Shown piece after piece: positions 23,373 to 34,958 of a stretch of 64,000 bases of DNA (position 1 is its first letter; every line of letters begins with the position of its first letter). The stretch lies in assembly GCA_025200525.1 (NCBI GenBank), contig CM045767.1, positions 115,132,021 to 115,196,020 on the forward strand. Direction: 5' to 3'. Both the position numbers and the translations under genes were made by a program. The notes under the pieces are model-generated. The model made no database searches. It saw only the letters and a list, made by a program, of their open reading frames with translations, and was not told the DNA's origin. The DNA comes from Camellia lanceoleosa (lineage: Eukaryota > Streptophyta > Magnoliopsida > Ericales > Theaceae).

Positions 23373-24007
23373 TGTTAGGGAAAATCGATGATTCCCCACA
23401 AGTAAATCAATCAATGGGAATATAAACTAATACGGAAAAATTAAATCAAAGGCAACACAAGAATTTTTACGTGGTTCCCTCAATGTGAGGTACGTCCACG
23501 GGATCGAAATCCGATTCCACTATCAACCAAATAAGTTCCAAACGATTACAAACGAGACACTAATGGTCTCACAAAATCACCCTTAGGTGAATTCCAATAA
23601 TCACAAATAAACAAGAGGAAAGACCTCACCAAATAGAAGAACCAAAATCTTCTGAAACAGAGTTGAAGAAGACCCAAAATAACGAACCAAATCAACTTCC
23701 ACACAAAGGAAACCAAAGCTTGAACAAATCAAGCAATCTTGATAAATCTTCTCCAATTGTCCATCCACGGCACTATATCCGAAGCAAAGCAGCCGTCCAT
23801 CTTTTTGTTTGAAAAACAATACAAAAACCTAATATTGTTGATTCTAGGGTTTGTTTTATCAAAACCCTAGCTGTAACCAAATTGGGTTGGGCCTCTACAA
23901 ATTAAATATAATATATAAAAATATATTATAATTAATACTAAATCAAGTCAAACTCTTTTTCCAAAATCAATTGGATCCCACACTCCAATAAGGAGGTATA
24001 CCCAACA
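23373..24007 (-). repeat. Copia 5' LTR
   Basis: 635 bp, the near-identical partner of 18702-19336, followed by the GTAAT target copy at 24008-24012. As 5' LTR on the minus strand it would contain the promoter; no confident TATA box was chosen because several AT-only stretches are possible. Confidence 0.92.
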
Positions 24008-24033
24008 GTAATTTCTAACTGCACCGGCAAACC

Positions 24034-24144
24034 GCTAGTTCCTCTATCATAATAGGAAACTCCGTACACATCTGTGCGTGTTTGTAAAAACACTACGAGA
24101 GGAGAGAGAGAGCATACCGAGGCTAGTTCCTCTATCATAATAGG
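24034..24144. repeat. 23-bp direct repeat at the kinase/lyase fusion point
   Basis: A perfect 23-base repeat starting GCTAGTTCCTCTATCATAAT occurs at 24122-24144 inside the last kinase exon and at 24034-24056, 88 bases away. The lyase homology begins directly next to the second copy. Between them lie the splice donor and about 60 bases of unrelated sequence including a GAGA run. This looks like a capture junction with duplicated or filler DNA. Confidence 0.7.
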
Positions 24145-25730
24145 TCTATTTCCATCCTTGTCAAAAAGCTCATAGGCACAACGTGAATGTTGCTCCCAGC
24201 TTTCCATTGCTTCTAGCTGAAGCACGCTGATGGATGCGGCACAAAACTCTTCAAAATTCAATTTTCTGTATTGCAGCATACCCACCTACAAATACGAAAA
24301 TTTACATTCTACCATTAACCTTGTCTTTTATTGTTAGAAAACCAATGTGGTTAACTACTTATTGATCTACTGTAAACCTAAAACCTAAAAAAAAAAAAGC
24401 GTGGATTGAGAGATGTTACATTGTTTGCATAATCTATAACCCTTGAATCCTTCATGGCATCAGTAGAGTTCTTTGTCACAGCCTGCTAAGTTCAACATTA
24501 TTTAGAACCACTTGAAAAATGGTAAAAATGGGGGGGGAAATGATAATAATAATAATAAAAAAGAGCAAAGCACAAAATGGGCTTGGAAAACTAACTGTTT
24601 CATAGTTTTGCATATAGATGAACCCGCTCTTGTTTGGCCCTAATAGTGTAAATTGTTCCCGGAGATAAGCTAACTCAGGTACTGCCAGTGTCTTAGCAAG
24701 GGCCTGTCACAGTTATGAAACTTTCTTCAATATACTTAATGGTTGTAACAACACGTCACAAACATGACACAGTAAATACATCAAAATCATAAAATCATTC
24801 ACAAATAGAATGTGTATTCATTTATGTATGCATAATTAGTAACATCTATCATCCAACAACATGACTTACATAAAAGCTTTCATGTATCTTCTATTTTAGC
24901 TATGGTAAAATATTTACTAGATTTTATAGACTTCTAATTTTTTTTAAAATTTTTTTTTTATAGTTATACCTTCTTTCTATACTTTATCTCCTTGTCATCA
25001 TGTGTCAGCAATGTTCTAGAATTCTCAAGTGACATGGATATGGTCCAAAAGTGACCACTAAACATTGGTCCTCGTCACATCTTTAACACAAAGCATGGCT
25101 TTTCTTTAGAAGTATCCATGCTTCTTCGGAAAATTCAGAAAGAAAATTATTTTCTCAAGAAATTAGAAAATTCGGATCTCTTATACTTGGAAAATTATGG
25201 CCAGACATGAGAAATAGCAAAAACGAGAAAACAGACAATGAACAAAATAACAAAACAAAAACATTAATTCAAGCACTCATGATATTATCTCATTTGGAGC
25301 AATAATGGATAATTCATATTCTAGATATTTTTATGACCATGAAATAATTTGTATATTACTGTTTAGTGAAGTCGGCAAACATATGGAGTTACTCAAAGCA
25401 GAATAACATACCCCCAAAGCCGATTTTCTTAGAGGAGACGAACATATGTAAGATTTTACAAGCTTATATATTATCATATCCAACGGAATCTTGACATTGG
25501 GATAATTTGCCAACCAGGGATGACCTAAACATGAAAATCATAGCACAAGTATTATAACTCCAAAATATATTCTAAATGAAATTGAAATTAACATGACGAG
25601 TATGGTTAGGCTAACTTACTAAGAGCCTGGGCGGCGGTTAGCCTCTTCCGGTAATCCTTGTTCAACAATCTCTTTACAAAGTCTATTGCAATGGGACGAC
25701 AAAGAAGGCCAAGGGTCTTCATCAAAGCTC

Positions 25731-26179
25731 GGGTCCGAGAAAAATATCCAGACTTATTTGTGGATGTTTGAACGTATGTTATATATGTATTGTTGTATTG
25801 TTGGACTTTAAGATCATTAAGTATGTCTTAAGTTGTAAAACATTGTAAATGTTTTGGTTTAATGGAAATATTGTAGAACTGCCTTGATAGGGAGTTGATT
25901 GTAATATTGCATATGTTGGCCATATTATAGAACTGGAGTTGTATCATGAAAATTGTTTATGATATAAAATTGTGAACCATGTATGTTGAAAATGGTTGAG
26001 AAGGAAAGGAAATGCATGATGAAATGTATTTGTTATGTCTCTTGACAAGAGATGGAATGACCGGTAATGGGTCGAGTTCTTAAATGTTGAAATTTAACAT
26101 TGTTTAAAAACGGAGAAAAACTTATTTTTCAAAAACTTGTCCTTAATTTCGGGGACGAAATTTCCTAAGGTGGGGAGGT
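25731..26179 (+). pseudogene. Orphan 3' end of a Tekay internal region
   Basis: The start (GGTCCGAGAAAAATATCC, followed by a TTTGTGGATGTTTGA end) encodes the final residues and stop of the chromovirus polyprotein. It is the counterpart of 32852-32890. It is followed by the same 3'UTR as 32891-33299, including the polypurine tract GGTGGGGAGGT before the LTR. Differences are few. Everything upstream of these codons, including a third LTR, is missing. Confidence 0.85.
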
Positions 26180-27845
26180 TGTAGCACTTGTGGGCTTTTG
26201 GTAAATGTATTTGGACCTTTCATTCTATTTTGGGAACCTTTGGTGTGTTCGTTGGAAGTCCCACATCGGTTACAAGATACATTTTTAGGTGGACAAATTT
26301 CTATATGTTTGTTGGAAGTCCCACATCGGTTGGGAGACACATTTTGAGGTGGACAAACTCCTATATATAGGTGCAAGTGCATAGGGTTAGCTTACCAACT
26401 TCTATGGTTCTTTCTTGGTTTAATTAGCCATTACGAACTGAGTTTGAGTTATAAATTTTAGTTGTGCCAAGCTGGATTTTTGGCCATAATTCCATTGGGA
26501 TTTCGGCCATAGTTCCTTCGCCAAAGTTGTGTTAATTCTCGAGGGCTTTGTGGTGTGTGGTGGAGATCGAGTTCCGACTCTTTTCATCTTCTCCGTTTGA
26601 GCGCCGGATTCGAGGTAGGGATAACCTACTCCTTTTTATGAACTTTGTCTTTAAATTTTAGCATTTTGATATGTTGGGGTTGTTGGGTAATTTTGAGAAA
26701 GTTTAGGGACTTTTGTGCAATTTTACAAAAGTTGGGGTTTTATTTATAATAAGCCTATATGCATGTTTAGCATAGAGAAATGTTAGAAATGGGAATGTAT
26801 GGGATTAAAAGGTGTAGTTGAATTATTTATCGCTCACCTAGTTGAAATGTTGATTTTATATTCATTTTGTGCATTTATTTTCTGTTTAGAAATAACTGCT
26901 TTGGGCTATCGGTGGAGGATGATCTTGATTGTTGTAGACTGTGCATGATGATTAGGCAAACTAAAACTAATCACTAGAATGTGTCATTGAGTATGACGTT
27001 TGAAAGAATACATTAACTCTATGTATTGACTGATGATGTGTACAATAATTGTTTATATGCATTGTGTTGTGTTGGAGGAGAGAGGTGATGTACTCCACGG
27101 TTTAAGGGAAGAGAGGTGATGGACCTCTAAACCGGGTGTTGTGTGGGAGAAGAGAGGGGATGGACTCCGTAGATACAGCTCATATGCTTGTCTATTTGAA
27201 GTGTTGATATAGCTCATATGCTCATCTTTGGAAGTGTGATATAGTTCTTATACTTATCAGTTGATGTATTGATATAGCTAGTATGCTTATTTATTGTGAA
27301 ATGAGGAAATGTTTAATATGAGTTACTGTCTCATATCGGTTATTTGTTCAGGTTCTGGACTATGGTTCTGAATTGAGAATTGAAAAGAAATGGAAAATGA
27401 AACTGTAATGTGTTACGAAAGAATGTAAAAGTGTTAACCATCTATCAAATTGTTAATCTTTTAGTCATTGTTCATAGTTGGTTTAGTGTATCTCTACTGG
27501 GCTGTTAGCTCACCCTATACGGGAATATCATTTTCAGGTACAGGTAGCATGCCACCTCCAGGGATATAGCTTGGGAGGCTAGAGGCGAATGGACCTTTTG
27601 ATGTTTTGTTTTGATGTGTTACATGTGGTTTCAAGCCAAGGGCTTTATGTGTATTTGAGTTAGTACTCTATTCTGTGTAACCAAGTGTTGACTTGGAAAG
27701 CTGTAAGCTCGTAGGGCATTTCCTTTTGTTGTTAACATGTAACACTGTTGTAAGAACTACTCTGAGGAATAGAAATGGTTGGTTTATTTTATATCAATGC
27801 ATGTCTAAAGTGATGGGTTGTATGTATTATTTTGAGGGCGTTACA
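26180..27845 (+). repeat. Tekay LTR, left copy
   Basis: 1666 bp, from TGTAGCACTTGTGGG to GAGGGCGTTACA, directly followed by the primer site. Differs from the right copy by a handful of substitutions and small indels (for example near 26432, 26632 and 27140-27180). Confidence 0.9.
26258..26369 (+). promoter_or_regulatory. Duplicated U-snRNA-like promoter module in the left LTR
   Basis: GTCCCACATCG occurs at 26258-26268 and 26318-26328, each followed after exactly 33 bases by a TATA-like sequence (TATATG at 26302; TATATATA at 26362-26369). The plant U-snRNA upstream sequence element is RTCCCACATCG, and in genes read by RNA polymerase II it lies about 33-34 bp before the TATA box. The repeated unit is about 60 bp. 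The match is exact; its role in the LTR promoter is inferred. Confidence 0.7.
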
Positions 27846-27848
27846 ACT

Positions 27849-27860
27849 TGGTATCAGAGC
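27849..27860 (+). other. Tekay primer-binding site
   Basis: TGGTATCAGAGC three bases after the LTR, complementary to the 3' end of initiator methionine tRNA, the usual chromovirus primer. Confidence 0.88.
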
Positions 27861-28256
27861 GTACCGGGTTCGAATACTTTGGGTACGTGGGAAGTGATTA
27901 GGATCACAATGGGTTTGTCTCGCTTGATAGAGACTTCTTTGTAGTGTCATATGCTATGTGTTTAATTGATAACATGCTTATGTGATTATGTGGGTATGGG
28001 ATTTAATTTCTAGGATGTTGATTGGATCCTTGGGTTCCTGTGAGTCTTGTTAGAAAAGCACTTGATCAATGCTGTTTCTAACCGGAACTCTAGTAACGCC
28101 TCGGGACTATTATTATCCGGAAAGGAAATTCGTAAGTGCTTATGTGTTTATATGCTTACATGGAGTGAATTAAAGTTGTCCATGCATTAGGACGTAAGTG
28201 TTTAGTTTTGACACGTTTATGAATATACTAATATTCTTCGTTTTCTTTATTAGGAT

Positions 28257-29068
28257 GTCAGGATGGGAACGAGGACATGGTAGGCGTGGTAGCCCTGCGA
28301 GGCAGGGAGTACCTTTATCGGATGATATGCCGGCAGTACAGGAGGGGGTTGGTCAGGTCAATGTGGCCGAGCCAGCGGGTCAGCAGGCTATGAGTGCCTT
28401 GGCCCGAGAGATAGCAGGAGCTTTGGGTATTCTCAGAGGAGGGAATCAGGCAGCTGAGGCAGGGCCTTCTTTCTTGAAGAGGGAGTTTTTTCGGTCTAAC
28501 CCGGATGAGTTTATTGGGGATCCGAAGGAGCCACTGAAGGCTGACGAGTGGCTAGAGCAAATGAGTAAGACGTTCAAGATGCTTGGCATCGAGGACAGAG
28601 CACTGAAAGTGACCTTGGCATCCTTCCAGCTGAAGGGAGATGCGGGTCAATGGTGGAAGTACGAGGAGGCTCGTGTTGGTGGTACGTGGGAGGCGTTTGT
28701 AGAGGCTTTCCAGGAGAGGTTCTTATCTGCATTGCTAGGAGAGAAGCCGAGAGATCGCTTTGGCTTAAACAAAGCAGGGGCTTGTTTGTGGCGAGTTTGA
28801 AGCCACTTTCACTAGCTTGTCGAGTTTGCACTGAACCGGTGGCGCCCGAGAACGCCGTTACGAAGTTTGAGCGGAAGTTGTGGCGAGGCCTCAAATTTAG
28901 GGTTGGTGGATCTTTCATTCGGGAGTACAGACGTTTGGTTGATGCTGCTGCTCATATGGAGACTATGATGCAAGAAGAGGAGGAAGAACAGAGGGGCTCC
29001 AAGAGGGGCCAGAATGGTCAGGGTGTGATGAAGAGACAGAGGGTTCTAACCTCAGCCTCTGTGGTGGC
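28257..29068 (+). pseudogene. Tekay gag, frameshifted
   Basis: Start ATG at 28257 (MSGWERGHGRRGSPARQGVP), about 400 bases after the primer site. The capsid-like Retrotrans_gag region follows (FRSNPDEFIGDPKEPLKADE, WLEQMSKTFKMLGI, GDAGQWWKYEEARVGG, WEAFVEAFQERFLS). The frame breaks near 28770 and ends at 28800. Gag coding continues in another frame to about 29070 (FVGGSFIREYRRL-like, [17 protein letters not shown]). Zinc knuckles are encoded in the next frame, at the start of 29069-32152. Gag would package the element RNA; two frame breaks make this copy defective. Confidence 0.8.
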
Positions 29069-32000
29069 TTGACTAGGTCGACCTTTCCAGTGCCGAGTAT
29101 AGGCTCCGGGAGAGGTAGTCAGAGAGAGTTCACTTGTTATAAGTGTGGTCAGCTGGGTCACAAGGCTTCGGTTTGCCCACAGAAAGGAGGGGGTCAGCGA
29201 GCTGCTTCTTCTTCAACTAGACCTCAGCACCAGAGTCAGGGCAAGGGCCAGCCTTGGTCTTGTTTTCAGTGTGGACAGCCTGGGCACAAGAGGAGTTCTT
29301 GCCCGCAGTTGGGTGGCACATCTGGTGCATCTAGTTTGAGGCAGAGTTATCAGCCAGCTCAGTCTGTGCAGGCCTCGAAGGCCAATCCGGGAGCTTCGTC
29401 GTCCCATTCAGTGCAGCAGTCGTATGCTCCTAGAGGTGAGCAGGTGGAGCAGGGGATTACAGGGCGCGTGTATGCTGTTACCGCGCAGGATCTAGTACCA
29501 GCTCCGTTAGTTGTGAGAGGTACCTTTCTATTTTGCAATTCGGTTGCTAGTGTGTTGATTGATACGGGTGCATCTCATTCTTTTGTATCTGCTGCATTTG
29601 CATCTGTGTTGGAGTTGGAGTTAGCACTATTGGCATCTCCTATTTGTGTTGTATCACCTATCGGAGGTGAGTTAATTTTGAAACACGGATGTAGAGGTTG
29701 TGATATAGAGGTCGCCGATCATAGGCTTCCGTTTCCTTTTGTAGTTATGCCCATGAGGGGCTTTGATGTTATTTTAGGTATGGACTGGTTATCGTCATAC
29801 CGGGCAGTTATTGATTGCTACCGCCAGAGGGTCACTTGTTGTACTGTGAGCGGGGAGTGTTTCCAGTTCTTGGGGGACCGGATTGGTAGTGTTTTGCCAC
29901 CAGGGTATGATCCGCGAGGACGGAGTGAGCTTAGTGGTCTACTTGCTAGCTTTGCGAGTAGCGAGTGTGATGAGACCCAGATTGTATTGCCGAGGGTAGT
30001 TTGTGAGTACTCGGACATCTTTCCCGAGGATCTCGTTGATTTGCCACCTCACCGAGAGATTGAGTTCTCTATTGATCTGGTGCCTGGCACGACGCCGATT
30101 TCTATGGCACCTTACCGTTTTGCTCCAGCAGAGTTGGTTGAGTTGAAAGTTCAGCTCCAGGAATTGCTAGATAAGGGCTTCATTCGCCCTAGTGTTTCGC
30201 TATGGGGAGCACCGGCCCTCTTTGCTAAAAAGAAAGATGGTGCCTTGAGATTGTGTATCGACTACCGGAAGTTGAATCGGGCTACGGTTAAGAACAAGTA
30301 TCCTATGCCCCGTATAGATGATTTGTTTGATCAGTTGAAGGGTTCCCGTTGTTTCTCTAAGATAGACTTGAGATCGGGTTACCACCAGTTGAGGGTCAGG
30401 GAGGAGGATATTCCGAAGACGGCATTCCGTACGCGGTATGGCCATTATGAGTTTCTGGTGATGCCATTTGGACTTACCAATGCACCGGCAGTCTTTATGG
30501 ACTTGATGAACCGGATCTTTCGGGAATTCTTAGACCGTTTTGTGGTCGTTTTCGTGGACGACATTCTGATCTATTCACCTTCAGAGGAGGAGCACGATGA
30601 ACACTTGAGAGTGGTGCTTAAGTTACTTAGAGCCCATAGGCTGTATGCCAAGTTTGGGAAGTGTGAGTTCTGGCTTGGGGAGGTCAAGTTCTTAGGCCAT
30701 GTGGTATCTGGGAAAGGGGTGTCTGTTGATACATCCAAGACTGAGGCAGTGCAAGATTGGGCACAGCCTAAGAGTGTGTTTGAGATCCGCAGTTTTCTGG
30801 AATTAGCTGGGTATTACCGCCGGTTTGTGAAGGATTCCTCCAAATTAGCTTCACCGTTGACTAGACTGACTCGAAAGGGAGTCCAATTTGTATGGAGTGA
30901 GACTTGTGAAAAGTCGTTACAAGAGTTGAAGGTTAGATTGACCACCGCTCCGATTTTGATTATTCTGGAGAGAGGGTTGAGTTATGCAGTTTATTGTGAT
31001 GCCTCACGAGAGGGTTTGGGTTGTGTGTTGATGCAGGAAGGGAAAGTGGTAGCTTATGGCTCACGTCAGTTGAAAATACATGAGAAGAATTACCCTACAC
31101 ATGACCTAGAGTTAGCAGCTGTGATCTTTGCCTTGAAAATCTGGAGGCACTACCTTTATGGTGAGAGATTCGAGGTGTTCTCGGATCATAAGAGTCTGAA
31201 ATATCTGTTTACACAGAAAGACTTGAATTTGAGGCAGATGAGGTGGATGGAGTTTATTGAGGACTATGACTTTGAGTTGCATTATCATCCGGGAAGGGCC
31301 AATGTTGTGGCCGATGCCCTTAGTAGAAAATCCATTAGTGATGTAGCTTGTGTAGCCATCCGGGAGTGGGAGATGTTGGGGGCACTTGGCGAGTTTGATT
31401 TGCATCTGGGCGAATCTGTTGAGGCTGCGACCTTGTTTTCTGTTGTTGCGCAGCCTACACTTGTGACTCGAGTGTTGGAGGCACAGAGAGGTGACCTTGA
31501 GGTAGAATCCCTCCGAGAGAAGATCTCCAGTGGGAAAGTTGAGAAGGGTTTGACGGTGTATCCCGACTTGAGTGTGAGCTACCGAGACCGTCTGTTTGTG
31601 CCGGAGTCTTGCCGAGAGGAGGTACTCCGAGAGTTTCACCATTCGCGCCTTGTGGTGCATCCGGGAGGCACCAAGATGTATCAGGATTTGGGTCGCCAGT
31701 TTTGGTGGCGGGGTATGAAGAGAGATGTGGCAGTTTTCGTGTCTAAGTGTCTTACTTGTCAGCAAGTGAAGGCCGAACATCAGAGACCAGCGGGTTTGTT
31801 GCAACCCTTGCCTATTGCCGAGTGGAAGTGGGAGCATGTCACTATGGACTTCGTTGTAGGTCTTCCGAGGACTCAGCGGGGTAGTGATGCTATTTGGGTG
31901 GTTGTAGACCGGTTGACTAAGTCGGCGCACTTCATTCCTATGCGCATAAGAGATTCAGTAGATCATCTTGCCGACTTGTATATTCGGGACATAGTGAGGT

Positions 32001-32890
32001 TGCACGGAGTCCCAGTGACGATCGTCTCAGATCGAGATCCTCGTTTTACTGCTAGGTTGTGGCAGAGTTTGCAGAGTGCCTTGGGCACTAAGTTGACCTT
32101 TAGTACAGCTTACCATCCTCAGACTGACGGGCAGTCCGAGTGTACTATTTAGATCCTTGAGGATATGCTTCGGGGTTGTGTCCTTGACTTTAATGGGACA
32201 TGGGAGAGGCACTTGCCATTGGTGGAGTTTGCCTACAACAACAGTTTTCAGTCGAGTATCGGTATGGCACCGTTTGAGGCCTTGTATGGCCGACCGTGTA
32301 GATCTCCAGTTTGTTGGGCTGAGGTGGGTGATGCACCTTTGTTGGGTCCAGAGTTGGTGAGGGAAACAACGGAGAAGATTGAGCTTATCCGTAGGAGGCT
32401 TTTTACAGCCCAAAGTTGTCAGAAGTCATATGCCGACCGTAGGAGAAGACCGTTGGTGTTTGAGGTAGGTGATCATGTTTTCTTGAAAATATCACCTAGA
32501 CGAGGTTTGATGAGGTTTGGGAAGCGTGGGAAGTTATCTCCTCGGTTTATCGGTCCCTTTGAGATCCTTGAGAGGATTGGGGAGGTTGCTTATTGTTTGG
32601 CTTTGCCACCGCAGTTGTCCGGAGTTCATGACGTATTTCATGTGAGTATGCTTCGGAAGTATGAGCCGGATCCATCACATGTATTGGATTGGACCGACTT
32701 AGAGGTAGATGAGGATGCCTCGTATGAGGAGAGACCGGTTTGGGTCTTGGATAGGCGGGATCAAGTCCTGCGTAGCAAAACCATTCCGTTAGTAAAGGTT
32801 CTGTGGAAACATCACGGAGTGGAGGAGGCCACTTGGGAACGTGAGTTGGAGGTCCGAGAGAAATATCCGGACCTATTTGTGGATGTTTGA
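29069..32890 (+). pseudogene. Tekay pol with chromodomain, one internal stop
   Basis: Long frame 29069-32152 (1027 codons), then after TAG the same frame continues to TGA at 32890. From the start: two CCHC knuckles (about 23-36 [14 protein letters not shown]; 65-78 [14 protein letters not shown]), protease [11 protein letters not shown] (about 162-172), reverse transcriptase with FVDDILIY (495-502), RNase H starting [10 protein letters not shown] (about 642), integrase HHCC zone (about 857-905) and core with MDFVVGLP and VSDRDPRF. The third catalytic residue lies in GQSECTI just before the stop at 32150-32152. The tail (GPFEILERIGEVAY, then a chromodomain-like YEERPVWVLDRR...LVKVLWKHHGVEEATWE) is diagnostic of chromoviruses and is thought to guide integration to heterochromatin. 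Only one stop separates it from continuity. Confidence 0.9.
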
Positions 32891-33299
32891 ACGTATGTTA
32901 TATATGTATTGTTGTATTGTTGGACTTTAAGATCATTAAGTATGTCTTAAGTTGTAAAACATTGTAAATGTTTTGGTTTAATGGAAATATTGTAGAACTA
33001 CCTTGATATGGGAGTTGATTGTAATATTGCATATGTTGGCCATATTATAGAACTGGAGTTGTATCATGAAAATTGTTTATGATATAAAATTATGAACCAT
33101 GTATGTTGAAAATGGTTGAGAAGGAAAGGAAATGCATGATGAAATGTATTTGTTATGTCTCTTGACAAGAGATGGAATGACCGGTAATGGGTCGAGTTCT
33201 TAAATGTTGAAATTTAACATTGTTTAAAAACGGAGAAAAACTTATTTTTCAAAAACTTGTCCTTAATTTCAGGGACGAAATTTCCTAAGGTGGGGAGGT

Positions 33300-34958
33300 T
33301 GTAGCACTTGTGAGCTTTTGGTAAATGTATTTGGACCTTTCATTCTATTTTGGGAACCTTTGGTGTGTTCGTTGGAAGTCCCACATCGGTTACAAGATAC
33401 ATTTTTAGGTGGACAAATTTCTATATGTTTGTTGGAAGTCCCACATCGGTTGGGAGACACATTTTGAGGTGGACAAACTCCTATATATAGGTGCAAGTGC
33501 ATAGGGTTAGCTTACCAACTTCTATGGTTCTTTCTTGGTTTAATTAGCCATTTAACCGAGTTTGAGTTATAAATTTTAGTTGTGCCAAGCTGGATTTTTG
33601 GCCATAATTCCATTGGGATTTCGGCCATAGTTCCTTCGCCAAAGTTGTGTTAATTCTCGAGGGCTTTGTGGTGTGTAGTGGAGATCGAGTTCCGACTCTT
33701 TTCATCTTCTCCGTTTGAGCGCCGGATTCGAGGTAGGGATAACCTACTTTTTATGAACTTTGTCTTTAAATTTTAGCATTTTGATATGTTGGGGTTGTTG
33801 GGTAATTTTGAGAAAGTTTAGGGACTTTTGTGCAATTTTACAAAAGTTGGGGTTTTATTTATAATAAGCCTATATGCATGTTTAGCATAGAGAAATGTTA
33901 GAAATGGGAATGTATGGGATTAAAGGGTGTAGTTGAATTATTTATCGCTCACCTAGTTGAAATGTTGATTTTATATTCATTTTGTGCATTTATTTTCTGT
34001 TTAGAAATAACTGCTTTGGGCTATCGGTGGAGGATGATCTTAATTGTTGTAGACTGTGCATGATGATTAGGCAAACTAAAACTAATCACTAGAATGTGTC
34101 ATTGAGTATGACGTTTGAAAGAATACATTAACTCTATGTATTGACTGATGATGTGTACAATAATTGTTTATATGCATTGTGTTGTGTTGGAGGAGAGAGG
34201 TGATGTACTCCACGGTTTAAGGGAAGAGAGGTGATGGACCTCTAAACCGGTGTTGTGTGGGAGAAGAGAGGGATGGACTCGTGAGATCTGACTCATATGC
34301 TTGTCTATTTGAAGTGTTGATATAGCTCATATGCTCATCTTTGGAAGTGTGATATAGTTCTTATACTTATCAGTTGATGTATTGATATAGCTAGTATGCT
34401 TATTTATTGTGAAATGAGGAAATGTTTAATATGAGTTACTGTCTCATATCGGTTATTTGTTCAGGTTCTGGACTATGGTTCTGAATTGAGAATTGAAAAG
34501 AAATGGAAAATGAAACTGTAATGTGTTACGAAAGAATGTAAAAGTGTTAACCATCTATCAAATTGTTAATCTTTTAGTCATTGTTCATAGTTGGTTTAGT
34601 GTATCTCTACTGGGCTGTTAGCTCACCCTATACGGGAATATCATTTTCAGGTACAGGTAGCATGCCACCTCCAGGGATATAGCTTGGGAGGCTAGAGGCG
34701 AATGGACCTTTTGATGTTTTGTTTTGATGTGTTACATGTGGTTTCAAGCCAAGGGCTTTATGTGTATTTGAGTTAGTACTCTATTCTGTGTAACCAAGTG
34801 TTGACTTGGAAAGCTGTAAGCCCGTAGGGCATTTCCTTTTGTTGTTAATATGTAACACTGTTGTAAGAACTACTCTGAGGAATAGAAATGGTTGGTTTAT
34901 TTTATATCAATGCATGTCTAAAGTGATGGGTTGTATGTATTATTTTGAGGGCGTTACA
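33300..34958 (+). repeat. Tekay LTR, right copy
   Basis: 1659 bp from TGTAGCACTTGTGAG to GAGGGCGTTACA. It contains the same doubled snRNA-like promoter module: GTCCCACATCG at 33378-33388 and 33438-33448, TATATATA at 33482-33489, again with 33 bases between. Preceded by the polypurine tract GGTGGGGAGGT. Confidence 0.9.

Larger units (their letters stand above)
18702..24007 (-). mobile_element. Ty1/Copia retrotransposon (Tork-like), complete but mutated
   Basis: 5306 bp, flanked by GTAAT on both sides (18697-18701 and 24008-24012). Two 635-bp LTRs differ at about nine positions by eye count, nearly all C/T or G/A transitions, so insertion is fairly recent. On the minus strand, gag, protease, integrase, reverse transcriptase and RNase H follow in the Copia order. 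A primer site complementary to initiator methionine tRNA and a polypurine tract are in place. At least three frameshifts break the single polyprotein. It interrupts a captured adenylosuccinate lyase exon inside the CACTA element, so it inserted after capture. Clade assignment (Tork) rests on remembered RNase H motifs and is tentative. Confidence 0.9.
25731..34958 (+). mobile_element. Tekay-type chromovirus (Ty3/Gypsy) with a rearranged left end
   Basis: Order on the plus strand: the last 12 or so codons of pol and its 3'UTR (25731-26179), an LTR (26180-27845), a full internal region with gag and pol (27846-33299), and a second LTR (33300-34958). A normal copy would begin at the first LTR. The extra left piece is almost identical to 32852-33299, so this is what remains of a tandem LTR-internal-LTR-internal-LTR array, or of one copy joined to another. 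Its left edge fuses to a kinase exon over GGTC(C). The two LTRs are about 99% alike by eye, so the event is recent. The right flank ATGGA has no partner on the left. Confidence 0.85.

Noticed and set aside
26258..26369. A real U-snRNA gene downstream of the USE and TATA box
   Set aside because: The sequence downstream is LTR, not an snRNA. Both modules repeat inside the LTR and occur again in the second LTR.
27849..27860. tRNA gene suggested by the initiator methionine tRNA match
   Set aside because: Only the 12-base complement to the tRNA 3' end is present directly after an LTR, which is a primer-binding site. No cloverleaf is visible, and the same holds at 23359-23370.
31112..31930. A 272-codon minus-strand frame opposite Tekay pol
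   Set aside because: It is the mirror frame of RNase H and integrase coding sequence; its protein shows no domain and the plus-strand frame is clearly the real one.
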